Notes under the pieces: model-generated
Database searches by the model: none
What the model was told of the DNA's origin: nothing
What the model saw: only the letters and a program-made list of their open reading frames with translations
NCBI GenBank assembly: GCA_003254925.1
Contig: QANZ01055228.1
Coordinates: 124,001 to 188,000, forward strand
Direction of reading: 5' to 3'
DNA: 64,000 nucleotides
DNA from: Chamaecrista fasciculata
Taxonomy: Eukaryota; Streptophyta; Magnoliopsida; Fabales; Fabaceae
Program-made: the position numbers and the translations under genes
In this document: in pieces, positions 11,541 to 23,272 of the stretch
How positions within the stretch are numbered: position 1 is the first letter of the stretch
Layout of the letters: every line of letters begins with the position of its first letter

Positions 11541-12149
11541 GGGTAAATTGCAATTTGGTACCCTGTGGTTAGGGGCGTTTCCCCTTTGGTACCCTGACAG
11601 AAAAATTTGTGCATTATGGTACCCCGTGGTTTGCTCCGTTAGCGATTTGGTACCCTGAGGTTTTTTTCTGTTAAGATTTAACAGCAAATGTTAGTTAAAA
11701 TGTCAAAAATCTCCCCAAAAGTCTTCTCTTATGCGTTTAAGTCATTTCCCTTTACTAAAAGGGATCAAAATATAAAGAATTAATAGGTCCTAATTTAATT
11801 ACACTTTAATCCCAAAAGTTTATGATCTTTATCAAAATAGTCCTTAGAACCTCAAAAGATAAAGGGTAAATTGCAATTTGGTACCCTGTGGTTAGGGGCG
11901 ATTCCCCTTTGGTACCCTGAAAGAAAAATTTTTGCATTGTGGTACCCTGTGGTTTGCTCCGTTAGCGATTTGGTCCCCTGAGGTTTTTTTCTGTTAGGAT
12001 TTAACGGCAAATGTACGTTAAAATGCCAAAAATCTCCCAAAAAGTCTTCTCTTATGCGTTTAAGTCCTTTCTCTTTACTAAAAGGGATCAAAACATAAAG
12101 AATTAATTATAAAAGGGTCTTTAGAATTCTAATATTATAGATTTTTCTC
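11541..12149. repeat. Two direct copies (period 333 bp) of a GGTACC-type MITE arm, cut by the assembly gap
   Basis: Copies begin at 11541 and 11874 with GGGTAAATTGCAATTTGG and share internal TTTGGTACCCTG lines and TCTTCTCTTATGCGTTTAAG. They are left arms of the GGGTAAATT-ended foldback family. Matching right arms are not visible and may lie in the gap. Confidence 0.65.
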
Positions 12150-13043
12150 NNNNNNNNNNNNNNNNNNNNNNNNNNNNNNNNNNNNNNNNNNNNNNNNNNN
12201 NNNNNNNNNNNNNNNNNNNNNNNNNNNNNNNNNNNNNNNNNNNNNNNNNNNNNNNNNNNNNNNNNNNNNNNNNNNNNNNNNNNNNNNNNNNNNNNNNNNN
12301 NNNNNNNNNNNNNNNNNNNNNNNNNNNNNNNNNNNNNNNNNNNNNNNNNNNNNNNNNNNNNNNNNNNNNNNNNNNNNNNNNNNNNNNNNNNNNNNNNNNN
12401 NNNNNNNNNNNNNNNNNNNNNNNNNNNNNNNNNNNNNNNNNNNNNNNNNNNNNNNNNNNNNNNNNNNNNNNNNNNNNNNNNNNNNNNNNNNNNNNNNNNN
12501 NNNNNNNNNNNNNNNNNNNNNNNNNNNNNNNNNNNNNNNNNNNNNNNNNNNNNNNNNNNNNNNNNNNNNNNNNNNNNNNNNNNNNNNNNNNNNNNNNNNN
12601 NNNNNNNNNNNNNNNNNNNNNNNNNNNNNNNNNNNNNNNNNNNNNNNNNNNNNNNNNNNNNNNNNNNNNNNNNNNNNNNNNNNNNNNNNNNNNNNNNNNN
12701 NNNNNNNNNNNNNNNNNNNNNNNNNNNNNNNNNNNNNNNNNNNNNNNNNNNNNNNNNNNNNNNNNNNNNNNNNNNNNNNNNNNNNNNNNNNNNNNNNNNN
12801 NNNNNNNNNNNNNNNNNNNNNNNNNNNNNNNNNNNNNNNNNNNNNNNNNNNNNNNNNNNNNNNNNNNNNNNNNNNNNNNNNNNNNNNNNNNNNNNNNNNN
12901 NNNNNNNNNNNNNNNNNNNNNNNNNNNNNNNNNNNNNNNNNNNNNNNNNNNNNNNNNNNNNNNNNNNNNNNNNNNNNNNNNNNNNNNNNNNNNNNNNNNN
13001 NNNNNNNNNNNNNNNNNNNNNNNNNNNNNNNNNNNNNNNNNNN
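12150..13043. other. Assembly gap (894 Ns)
   Basis: Run of Ns. It sits among inverted and tandem repeats, a likely reason for the assembly break. Reading frames across it are meaningless. Confidence 0.99.
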
Positions 13044-13306
13044 CATCTCATCTCATTATTTCCTACCATTTCTACCCCTATACAAATCACAAAAATCCAT
13101 CTACTTTTTCCTACCAACCACAATCATTACAACCCCTTTTATATAATTTCACACCCTATTTAACATCATTCTCAATAAAATCACCCAAACACCAATACAT
13201 CATCTCATCTCATCCAATTAAATTATAATCTCATCCCATCCATTTGGATTGGATTGGATTGGATTAGATTGGATTAGGATTGGGGTTCTCCCAAACAGGC
13301 CCTTAG
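13044..13306. mobile_element. Right end of a PIF/Harbinger (Tourist)-like MITE
   Basis: The sequence ends CCAAACAGGCCC followed by TTA. Its reverse complement begins GGGCCTGTTTGG, a typical Tourist-type terminus with a TTA-type target site. Inside are GGATT tandem copies (13248-13280) and CATCTCATCTCATCC lines. The left end would lie in the assembly gap. Confidence 0.5.
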
Positions 13307-13329
13307 ATTTCATATTAAACTCATTTGAG

Positions 13330-14691
13330 CTCTTGAATCAAGTTGATGGCGTTTGGGATTTTTTACTTGAATTTCAAAAAGGAAAGGACGACGACGTCAG
13401 AATTTCAGTTTTTCACACCAGTTGAAAATTTTGTCGTAATAAACACAAATTAAGTATAGTGATTACTTTTTAGCAGTAGGGGAAAAAGGATCTAAGAGAA
13501 TCATTTGACAGGGAAAACAAAAAAGAAGCATAATTTGCATTTCTCAGTTTTTGCAAGCTTCGCAATCTGGGCGTCATGAGCCCAGTCCACTTGGTCTAAT
13601 CGGATCTATGGTGGATTTGATTGCTTGCCGGAGACGATTGAGTTTTCGATCGATCGTCTTAACTAACCATTTCTTAGGTATTATTCATCCTTCTCGAGCG
13701 ATTTCTCGATTTGGTCACAACCATCTTACGATTCACGAATCAACTGTATTTCGATTGTCTGAAATCGCAGCGATCAGGTGTGCCACCGGAGGAACTCCAG
13801 TGTAATCGATTTTGCCTCTCTGATCCGCTGCTGCGATTTGCGATGATCTGGATTTGGGTCAGTGGAGGATGATGACGATGACTTGGCTTTGGGTTAGTGG
13901 AGGAGAAGATGAAGATGATGAATGATGAAGATTAAAAATTTTTTTAGGGGTTTAGGAATTAAAAAAGAAATTAGAGATTTATGTTAAATTGTTTGATGAA
14001 GATGAAGATTAAAAAAAATTAAGTTTTAGGGATTTAGGGTTTAGGGGTTTAGGGTTTAGGATTTTAAGATTTTTAATATTTTTAAGGACTAAATTGGAAT
14101 GTTTGGAAGAGTTTTGGGACACTTTACAATTTTATTTTGAGAATTTGGGACTAAAATGAATGAAGATGATGAAAAGAGGGGGAATTGAGAATAATGGGAT
14201 AAGAATGGGTGAGGGACCTAATTGCTCAAATTAGATTTTTTAGGGTTTATGGTTTATAGTTTTAAGGTTTAGAATTTAAGTTTTAGGGTTTTTAATACTT
14301 TTAAGGACTAAATTAAAATGTTTGGAAGTGTTTTGGGACACTTTACAATTTTATTTTGAGAATTTGGGACTAAAATGAATGAAGATGATGAAAAATGTAA
14401 ATCCAGGGACTGATTTGCTAGTTTACTCAATTTTTATGTTCAAAAATGTAAATCCAATCATCATGCCAAGGTGGAAAAAAAAAAGAATGCCCAGTCATGA
14501 TGCCACGTAATCAAGTCAGACAAAAAAAATGACACATAAGCAAAAAAAAATTGCCACATGTGCATTGAGTCAAAATTGAGGGCATAATTGAAACGTTAGT
14601 TGCACATTGAGGGCATGCCTGAACAAAATGAAACGTTAGGGGCATAACTGAAAATCACTGCAAACGTTAGGGGCATGAAAATGTGTTTTGC
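13330..14691 (+). mobile_element. Second foldback MULE-like element, right arm with gene-like internal DNA
   Basis: From about 14080 to 14691 the sequence repeats the right arm of the 10140-11404 element, ending GTGTTTTGCC. It shares the ATTTTATTTTGAGAATTTGG module, telomere-like TTTAGGG units (14030-14060) and the CATGAAAATG block. The matching left arm is absent, possibly lost or in the gap. Upstream (about 13540-13870) is more balanced in base composition and contains a frame of 84 codons (13551-13805). It may be captured host sequence, but I recognise no protein in it. Confidence 0.55.
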
Positions 14692-15857
14692 CTTTTTTTT
14701 TTTTTTAATCTTTATCTGATTGAATAGTTAAGACAAAGACCGAATCTGTATGAAGATGTTGTATTTTTACCAAAAATTTTAAGGTGTTGTTTTTTTAAAT
14801 CTTAAACTCGAAAATATTCATTAGACCGGATTTAACTATAATGAAATGTTTGGCGGTCTATTTTTCTACTTTTAGTGGCAATTGAAGAGCAGGACAGTAC
14901 AATAGAGGTTTGAACTCATAGAAGATAAGATGTCATTGTCGTGTAAATCTATGGTCATTCAATTTTCTTTCCCTCCATGTTAGGTTGGACTCCATTTTAA
15001 AAGTTAGAAGCTGATAGTGATATGATATTGAGAAATGTGGGTGATATTTTTCTTTTCTAGTACAGTTCAACTTTGTGGAGGATGTGAGCTGATAAGATTG
15101 CTTCGTTAAGGAGCTGCTATCTCTGATTTTTGAGAGTGAAACTTTAACTCTTGTTTTTTTTTTCCTTTTGGGCCAACAGGTGTAAAGTCCATGGTTGCTA
15201 AACCTATGGTTGGCCACGACTCACAGGCCGTTTTACAGTGATATTACGAATAAAATACGCTTAAATTAGTTAAAGTAAACTCATTCAATTCATTCGAAAT
15301 CAGGTATATAGCTTTTGTTAATGACTAGTCATATCACTTGAACTAATCAAATGAAAGTTTTCAAATAACATTTCTAAAATTTAAAATGACATGTTTCCTT
15401 TAATAAAAATTAAATTATAAATACACTTCAAACTTTAAGTTATAAAAGAAAAAAAATTAATTACTTACATATACTAAAAATACATAGCTTCCATATACAA
15501 AACTGAAACACAAAATTGATATCTTTGAAATAAAAGTAATGTTAATGAATTATTTCAAATAAAAATTAATTTAAATTACTTTTTGAGAAATTATAAAGTT
15601 AATGTATAAATAAATATTCATGCCATGTGACTAACATTGTTAAGTGATTTTTTATGCCATTATCACGTTAAGTGTTTTAATCCTTGGTATTTGGTAAAAA
15701 GAAAATACATAAAATCAAAAAGATAGTTCTTGTATCCAACCTTTCCTAATACAATGACATACATTTCTCTACTAAACAAATAATCTTATTCCCACCAAGT
15801 CTTTTTATATTTTTTGGACAGATACTCCTACCAAATCACCAACCCCACTTAACTTGT

Positions 15858-15897
<40 letters not shown>

Positions 15898-16290
15898 NTT
15901 TTTTTTTTTTTTTTTTTTTTTTTTTTTCTTTTTGGGGTCAAAAACCTACTTAACTCATTAAAGGGTTTTAACTGAATCGTGTCTTACTTATATGGGCCCT
16001 TTAACTTTCACTTAAGTCCCTCCTCTTACTGAAGTCCACAGCTTGGGAGACAGAGAAAGCTGCACGCTGTAGAGTGTAGTGAAAGATGCTATGAATGAGA
16101 TAATGAGGAGATGAACCTCAACAAATTTGCTTTACTGAATGATCCTTGAATGACCATTATTAGTGATGCATTAAGATGGATGTAGACATATGGTAAAATT
16201 CAAGAAAGTTCTATGTACACTTTGGCCTATAGTCATAGAGCAACAGGGGAGTTGCTTGATATGAAACGCATGCAAACATAATATTAGATA
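14692..16290. other. AT-rich spacer with a 69-bp poly(T) tract
   Basis: A T-run from 15859 to 15927, containing one N (15898), may be the tail of a minus-strand retroposon, but no body was recognised. No gene was identified. Confidence 0.4.
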
Positions 16291-16843
16291 TATATATATA
16301 TACTAGAGGCTTTGCGTGCCCGTTAGGGCACGCAAATATGTACATAAAATATAAAATTATTTAAAAATAATTTGTTAAAAGAGAATATCACAGGGTACCA
16401 AAATGTCACTTTTTAAAATCACCGAGTACTAAAGTGAAATATGACTAAACCATAGAGTACCAAAGTGTAATTTACCCTTTTTTTATAGAGATTAAAATAT
16501 TAATGAAAATCAAAAGTAACTTATTTGAAGTGAGAGAACGTGGGCTAGAGGAAAGTGGAAGATTTCTTTTTCTTTTTTATTTTTTTAATTCAGTAATTTT
16601 GACCAACCATAAATGGGTGGAGCCATATAATATAGTATATATATATATATATATCTAATATTATATGGTTCCACCCCTCTCTGGTCGTCCATGTTTAAAA
16701 TTATAGTCTATGAAATTAAAAATAAGAGAAAATTTACTATTTAGTCTTTCTTTCTTTACTAAGTTAATAATTTAGTCCCTCATTTATTTTACATACATAT
16801 TTGCATGCCCGTTAGAGCACGCAAAGCCCCTAGTATATATATA
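16291..16843. mobile_element. Foldback element with hairpin-forming ends
   Basis: The ends are inverted copies: TACTAGAGGCTTTGCG near 16301 and GCAAAGCCCCTAGTA ending about 16834. Each end contains its own short hairpin, GCGTGCCC-GTTA-GGGCACGC at the left and a one-mismatch version at the right. An inner palindrome centred near 16647 (TGGAGCCATATAATA with its inverse) forms a second hairpin. A right end of the GGTACC MITE family (about 16384-16482, ending AGTGTAATTTACCC) lies inside. Both flanks are TA repeats, so the target duplication cannot be read. Confidence 0.6.
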
Positions 16844-18090
16844 TGGACAGGACAGAAACCTCGGAAAGATGACAACTGAATAAAAAATTGAGAGAAACAA
16901 AATGAGTGATGGATGAAGATAAATGTGAAACGATTTGTCAGAATCAATAAGATCTCAAATTTCCAATTTAGAATTTGATGATAATATACTTCTTATTATG
17001 ATATTCCTAAATTAAGACCATATTGTTGTAATTATATTTATAACTAAACTTAATTTTGACCCCTAGTTACATTTGCAATAAGCAAGATGACATAAATCAA
17101 AGAAAAACAAGTTAATTTCATGTGTTAAAAACCATATCACATATCTAAATTAGGGACATGTGATATTAGATAGTTGATAATGTTGCAATATGGTAATTTG
17201 TCATTAGCCGACTCCATGACACGTAAGGGCCATGTGATATGGATTGAACTATGCTTCTTTTTATTAAATCATAGAGTACAGATAGAATATAAATGTAAGG
17301 AGATGGATAATTGGAAGAAGTTAAAGAATTAAAATACATTAGACATCACTTACCAAAAAAAAAAAAATACATTAGACATCCTTTAATAATTTAAAAATAT
17401 TTCATTAAATTACACATCAAGTTTATATGTATACATTAAGTTTGAAATTTTGAATGTAGATAGTTAACTTATTTAATTATGATGTTTCGAGTTTAAATAT
17501 ATATAAAAAAATGTTGTTAATAGAAATAAAATTCATTTTAATAATATCTACATTTCAAAAAAAAAATAACAATTGATAGAGGAATACAAAATAGTACTTA
17601 GTTTTCTTAATATATATAGAATTAATTATATATTTCCGATCCCCAAAAAAATTGAATTATATAATCTTAACGAAATCGGTAAAGAAATACATTTTTTTTT
17701 GGTTGCCTATAAAGAAATATATTTAGTTCACTCTAGAAAACAAAATTGAATCACAAGAAAAAGAAAAGTCAAAGAGCCAATGCAGCCGAACATTTTGAAA
17801 ATGTGCATATGCAACACACAAAACTAACGGCAGAAAATAAGTAATTTAAGAATTTTCATTGAGATTCCTCTTTACACCTTCACAAACTTGTGCTTGATCA
17901 TTTTGTCTTTCCTATATTCTTGGCTACCGATGACAAGATTGAGAAATACAAACGAGGTCATAACTCTACAATATATGATTATTCGTTGTCTAATCTAATT
18001 ATAAATGTATGCTTTAATTAACTCTAAATCAATCTTGGGCCAACAAAAGAAAAATAAAATCTAAAATCAATTACATGCAGAGTATCAAAA
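16844..18090. other. AT-rich spacer
   Basis: No coding region or RNA gene was identified; only short A/T runs are visible. Confidence 0.4.
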
Positions 18091-18094
18091 TATC

Positions 18095-18255
18095 CGGATG
18101 TTCTTAAACAAATGTCGGAGGTTCGAATCCCGACTTGTATATGCAGTAATTAATTAGCCAGCGAAAAACTCTTAAATGAAGCACAGATCTATAGAGAATT
18201 AGTCTTTGACCTGTCGGACTAAAGGATACTTTTAACAACCCAAAAAAAATTCACA
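18095..18255 (+). mobile_element. tRNA-derived SINE remnant
   Basis: Contains a good polymerase III B box GGTTCGAATCC (18120-18130), followed by TATGCAGTAATTAATTAGCC, TTAGTCTTTGACCTGTCGG and an A-rich tail (CAACCCAAAAAAAA). This layout is typical of a common eudicot SINE family. The A-box region is degenerate. Confidence 0.6.
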
Positions 18256-19429
18256 TAGCTCATGTCAAAATATAGCAAAGAGCCAAAATCTTTGATGGAC
18301 TTTTTCTTAAAAGTTTTTATATTGAAATCTCAGTAAGTTACTTTTTTTTCTCTACTATTTATTTTTTTGGATTTTTGAAAGGTAATTTCTAAATAACATT
18401 TTAAAAGGTTTTAATATAAAAATAAATGTTAAGAACAAGGTAATTTTTGGAAATTGGTCCACCCTTGGTAGTTTGCACCCAGTCAAATATGACATAATAA
18501 TAATTAAATATAATTATTTTAAATTATTATTAATGATAAACTAGAAAATGGATAAGCTTACCTAGTTCAACAAATGAGGGCTGCGAGGGCAATTGGGTCG
18601 TCCAAGTATCTGCAAGAACTTCATAGGGGGGGCCCTGCGAAGAATACTCCGACGCTCATGTTAGTGTATGAGAGATATGAGAGTAAGAGAATTCTGAAAG
18701 GTGAGAAGTAACTAACCTTAGTCTGCTGGGTTGAGCTCTATTTATAGAGCATGGGGAGAGTGGTGGCCAGCGCGCGGGGAGCACCACGTAGTCAGGCACG
18801 ATCTCCACCAACGGGAGTGGTGGAGACCGAGATTTGCGGGACAAGGCAATCGTGGGTGATTGCGTGTTGAGCTATTGGGCGGGCGCCAGAAGACTGGAGA
18901 ACGTGGGTATGACCAAGTCCGTGGCCCACGATGTCCTCCAGTGAGGATTGCGGAACAAGGCAGTCATGGATGACTGCGTGTTAATCTGGAGGTGAGAAAG
19001 GGCACTTGATTGGCTCGTGTGCGCCTTGCAAGGTGTGGAGGTGAGAAGAGGCCAGGTTCGAGGGCCGTTTAGGCGTACGCCTAAATAGTGATGTATTAAT
19101 TAAGTATATCAATTAATTATTTTAATTAATTGATTATTATTGGCCAAGAAAAGTGGGATGAGCTTTTTTTATAAAAAATCTATCCGAATAAGTTTTTAAT
19201 TATTTTGAAAAAGGTTCCACTAAGTCTAAGAGAAGAAACTGACTTGGCTTTATCATTCACGTTGCATTCCAACGGTTATTTTTGAAGTGGAAAAGAAACA
19301 CAATAGGTGAGTGAAAAAAATAGAGAGATGTGTGTGATACAGTTTTGAGTGACCTTTTTGAGAGAAAGAATAGAGAAAACCTTCGAACTCTCATTAGTGT
19401 TCTTCTCCCGAGGTGACATTGATGGAGAT
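18256..19429. other. Unassigned repeat-like DNA
   Basis: From 18560 to 19080 the sequence is less AT-rich and contains two related lines (CAAGGCAATCGTGGGTGATTG near 18842 and CAAGGCAGTCATGGATGACTG near 18956). It resembles part of an LTR, but no ends or coding domain could be placed. Confidence 0.35.
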
Positions 19430-21680
19430 TGTGCCCTAGGGTCAATCATTTTATATGTATGAACATATTGATTGACTAATTTATGGATGATAAATTGAGT
19501 CGTTATCATATTATTAGCATGTTTACTGTGATAACAATCCCTGATTTAATTATGTGATAATTATTCTAAACTATCCCTGGTCGATTATTCATGTGGGAAT
19601 GTGAATGAACTAAGACCAGCATGACTTCGGTGTATGGAGATACATGCATACGATGCTTTACGAGAGTCATGGTGCAATTATGTAAGGGGTTACAAGTTGC
19701 TGGACCGACCCGGAGAGTCCTGCATGAGTTTAGTCATTAGCTAGCCTCTCCCATACACTTGTCACCATGCCCTTAGACCTGAGGTCTTGATTATTCCGGC
19801 GTTGTAGATACTGAACTTTGGCCTAGTCCAACGTTGCCCGTAGCAGGGTAGCCATACAGGCTAGGTACATGTTTAGCTGTTTGCCGTGCTGAGGAATGTG
19901 GTTGACCAAGAAGGAATTTTGTCCCTCATTAAGTTGAGAGATATTTAACTGGGCCCCTCGATGAGTCTGTCCAAGGAATGTGTGGCCACACAGGGAAATT
20001 GGACTAACTCAAGGAATCGAGAAAGTTATGGTTTGGATTAAGGATGACTTTCCCGTGCCTTATTCATGACCAAAATATCGTGTGACAATCGGGATCAAGA
20101 CAAGGTAGTACTAAGGTTATGTCGTTTTGGCATTAAAGCGATAACTCACGTGTTTTGGGTAGTCGTGATGGCTTGCTAGAATCCGCTCTCGACTTGTGAG
20201 TCATAGAGATGGCTTGCTGCCAACTTCACGTGAGACCTGCTGGGTCACACACGAGCAGGATCAAGACACCATATTGGGACACGAATTAGGGTTAATTCGT
20301 GAGTCACTTTAGTGACACAATTTAAGGCATAGTTGAATGTCTTAGGACATGAAGTCTTGTCTTAAATAATATCTACGTTTATGATATTTAAATTTGTTAG
20401 ACAAGTTTATATGTATTAATTGTTAAATAGTTAATTTGATTAATCTATTTACAATTGAATTCTTGTTTAAAATATTAGGGAATAATAAATTGGATAAGCC
20501 TCTTAAAAGTTAGGGGATTATTGATTTATTAAATTCTTTAATATTGGATATCAAGAAGAAGAGGGTGGCGCCTCTTCTTGATTTTTATTAATAAAATTGT
20601 TTTGTTAATTTAAATCAAGATTTAAATTTGAATTCAAGATTTGATTTTGATTTCAAGATTCAAGTTTGAATTAAAGATATTAGGGTAATATTTTAATTCA
20701 ATATTGTTAGGGAATTTGAATTCAAGATTCAAATTTGAATTAAAGATATTAGGGTAATATTTTAATTCAATTTGTTAAGAAAATTAATAAATTAGTTATA
20801 ACTTCCTAAAAGTTAGGGTTGTTATTTTAATTATTAAATTCCTATAAATTGGTTTGAGGATGGCGCATGGTTGACATCCAATGGGCAAGATTTGATCTTG
20901 CATTTTGGATTTCAAGATTGCATCTTGAATTTCAAATTAATATATTAATGTAATATTTTAATTAGGAATTCAAATCCTCTTGACCAATAAGGATTGAGAA
21001 TTCAAGATTTAGTTTCGAGATTTGATCTTGAAATTTAAATTTGAATTGGCTGTTAATTTTGAATTATAATATTAGTGTAATATTATAAATCAAGATTTAT
21101 GAAGTCCTATTTCCTGTTTATTATAATTCCCTAATTTCATGAGTTAGGGAATGTGATTTCCTAATGAAACTCTATAAGTACATTCCCTTTTTCCCCAAGT
21201 CGACTTGCACTTTTAGGAGAGACTAAAATTTCGACTTTGACCTACTTTTAGAGAGAGAGTCAACTTCTTCCTAGAGAGAGGAAAGTCAATTATTTTCTAG
21301 AGAGAGATAGGTTCATCTAAACCCTAAATGGTTTAGGGTTTTTGTGTGTGAGATTTGCGCCACTTGTTCTTGAGGTTCATGAATTGTTCTTGAACATTCA
21401 AGAACTGTAGATTGAGTTCCCGTAATCTCTTGGGAAGAAGAGATTGGAGGGTAGCACCTATTTATCTGCCAAACTGCTCGTGTGGATCACCGGCAGAGGA
21501 AAGACACGTAGCAGTGGACTTCTCGGATTCGCACGCTCAAAGCCACCGATTGAAAATTTATGTATACCTCTACTCTTACTAGAATAAACTCAGTTAGTGG
21601 ATCCTGGAAGGGAATTATAGAGTATGCGATTTTTAAAATTTTTTGTTTTTCCACTGCACTCCACTCTATAATTCCCAACA
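19430..21680 (+). mobile_element. Probable solo LTR of a retrotransposon
   Basis: Starts TGTGCCCTAGGG after a purine-rich GATGGAGAT and ends ATTCCCAACA, so it has TG..CA boundaries. The flanking pentamers GAGAT and GACAT match at four of five positions, consistent with an old target duplication. The sequence has LTR-like text without coding potential and an internal duplication of about 70 bp (20650-20800, around AAAGATATTAGGGTAATATT). At about 2.25 kb it is long for an LTR, and the family is not identified. Confidence 0.45.
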
Positions 21681-21689
21681 GACATTTGC

Positions 21690-21985
21690 TGTGAGACATG
21701 AATCTGCGTTCGACATTGTAGAAGTATTATTTCTTTTTGCACCTATTTGCAATTTGTACATTGTAGCATTTTGTAATATTCTTTTATTTGCCTTTCCGTT
21801 GTAATAAGTTTCTAGAAAGTAGGTTAGCGGTCCATTTTATCAGAGTCCGTTAGCATTTATTTCTGTGCACAGTCACGTGATGAATACGTGCATGAGTCTG
21901 TATATAATCTTCCTTTCGTTTTGTAATGAAGCATTCATTCTTCTTGCAATCTTTTTCTTACCTTCGTACATGGTATCAGTGCAGG
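21690..21985 (+). mobile_element. Copia 5' LTR end and primer-binding site
   Basis: A TATA-like stretch (TATATAATC at about 21900) leads to an LTR end ...CGTACA (21970). This is followed by TGGTATCAGTGCAGG (21971-21985), a one-base variant of the Met-tRNA primer-binding site, and then the gag frame. The 5' limit of the LTR is not defined. Confidence 0.65.
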
Positions 21986-22024
21986 GAAAGATCTACGATA
22001 TACGTTTTTAGATTGTGAGTCGTA

Positions 22025-23272
22025 ATGGAGAGTACTCCAAGCAAATCCTCTGCTTCTAGTACAGAGTCTGGGGAAGTCGTTCAGAAATTGGACGATGGCC
22101 CTTTTCACTTACAGAATTCAGATCATCCTGGTATGATGCTCGTCAGTACGCATCTTACCGGATCTAATTTTCTAACATGGAGTATTGGTATCCGCATTGC
22201 TCTAGAAGCCAAAGATAAGGTTGGGTTTATCGATGGCTCTCTTACAGCTCCTGCGGATGAAACTCAGTTTCGCAAATGGAAACGGGTTGATTCGATGATT
22301 AAGTCCTGGATTATGAATTCCATAACCAAGGACATTGCAGATACCTTAATTTACTGCTCATCTTCTAAACGTCTTTGGGATGAGATTGTTGAGCGTTATG
22401 GTCTTAGCATTGGGCCGCAACTTTATCAAATTCAGCGCCAAATTAGCTCTGTCCAACAAGGAAATGACACTGTCACTGCTTACTATAGTAAGCTTCATCG
22501 TTCTTGGGACGAGATGGATCCCCTTGCTCCCATTCCCGTTTGTAGCTACAACAACTGTAGTTGTGATGTTACTTAGAGGATGAAGGATCTTACTGCTGCG
22601 ATGCGTCTGCTTCAGTTTCTTATGGGTCTTAACTAAGAGTTTGACATTATTCGTAGTCAACTTCTCAGTCTAGATCCCTTGCCCAAAATCAGCAAAGCCT
22701 TCTCTATGGTGGCTGCTGCCGAGAGTCAGAAGGTTGTTAGTCAATCTATATCTCCCCCCACTGTTGATGCTAGTGCTCTCTTTGCCAAGTCTAATTCCCC
22801 TAAGTCTGATGTTTCCAAATCTTTCACTAAGAAACGTGACCCTACTAAGAAATCAGATTAATACTGTGACCATTGTTCTGTTTGGGGACACACTAAGGAT
22901 ACCTGTTTCAAAATTCATGGTATCCCTGACTGGTATAAGGAATATAAAGAATCCAAGAAAAATGGGACTGATAAGAAAGCGGTTGTGAACTTTGTTAGTG
23001 ATTTTGCAGATAACTCTGCTGCTTCTGGCAGCAGCAATGATTGTAAGTCTGATGAACTTGCTGCCATGTTCTCCACCCTTTTTAAGCAAGAAATTGGCAA
23101 ATATATTCGCGGTAAGGGTGTGGAGGAACTTGCTAGCTATGCCAACACTGTTGACTTTGCAGGTACCACTCTTGATCCTAGTAGCTTTTCTCTCAGTTCT
23201 GGTTCTTGGATCCTTGATACAGGTGTTTCTTCTCACATGTGTTTCAATACACATTTTCTGCATAATGTATAA
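22025..23272 (+). pseudogene. Ty1/copia gag and protease start, broken by stops and truncated
   Basis: One continuous reading frame encodes the copia N-terminal gag region (HPGMMLVSTHLTGSNFLTWS), the UBN2-type gag domain (KRLWDEIVERYG, VTAYYSKLHRSWDEM), a CCHC zinc knuckle (CDHCSVWGHTKDTCFKIHG) and the protease start (WILDTGVSSHM; D-T-G active site). It carries in-frame stops at 22574 (TAG), 22634 (TAA) and 22859 (TAA), and ends at a TAA at 23270-23272. After that the homology is lost: no integrase, reverse transcriptase or RNase H follows. It cannot make functional protein. Confidence 0.9.

Noticed and set aside
12107-13123. Long minus-strand frames across the N gap
   Set aside because: They exist only because Ns contain no stop codon.
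18120-18130. Possible tRNA gene from the GGTTCGAATCC box
   Set aside because: No acceptor stem or anticodon arm; flanks and A-tail fit a SINE.
19257-19509. Short minus-strand frames (62 and 77 aa) near 19.3 kb
   Set aside because: They overlap each other in different frames, show no motif and abut the probable LTR start.
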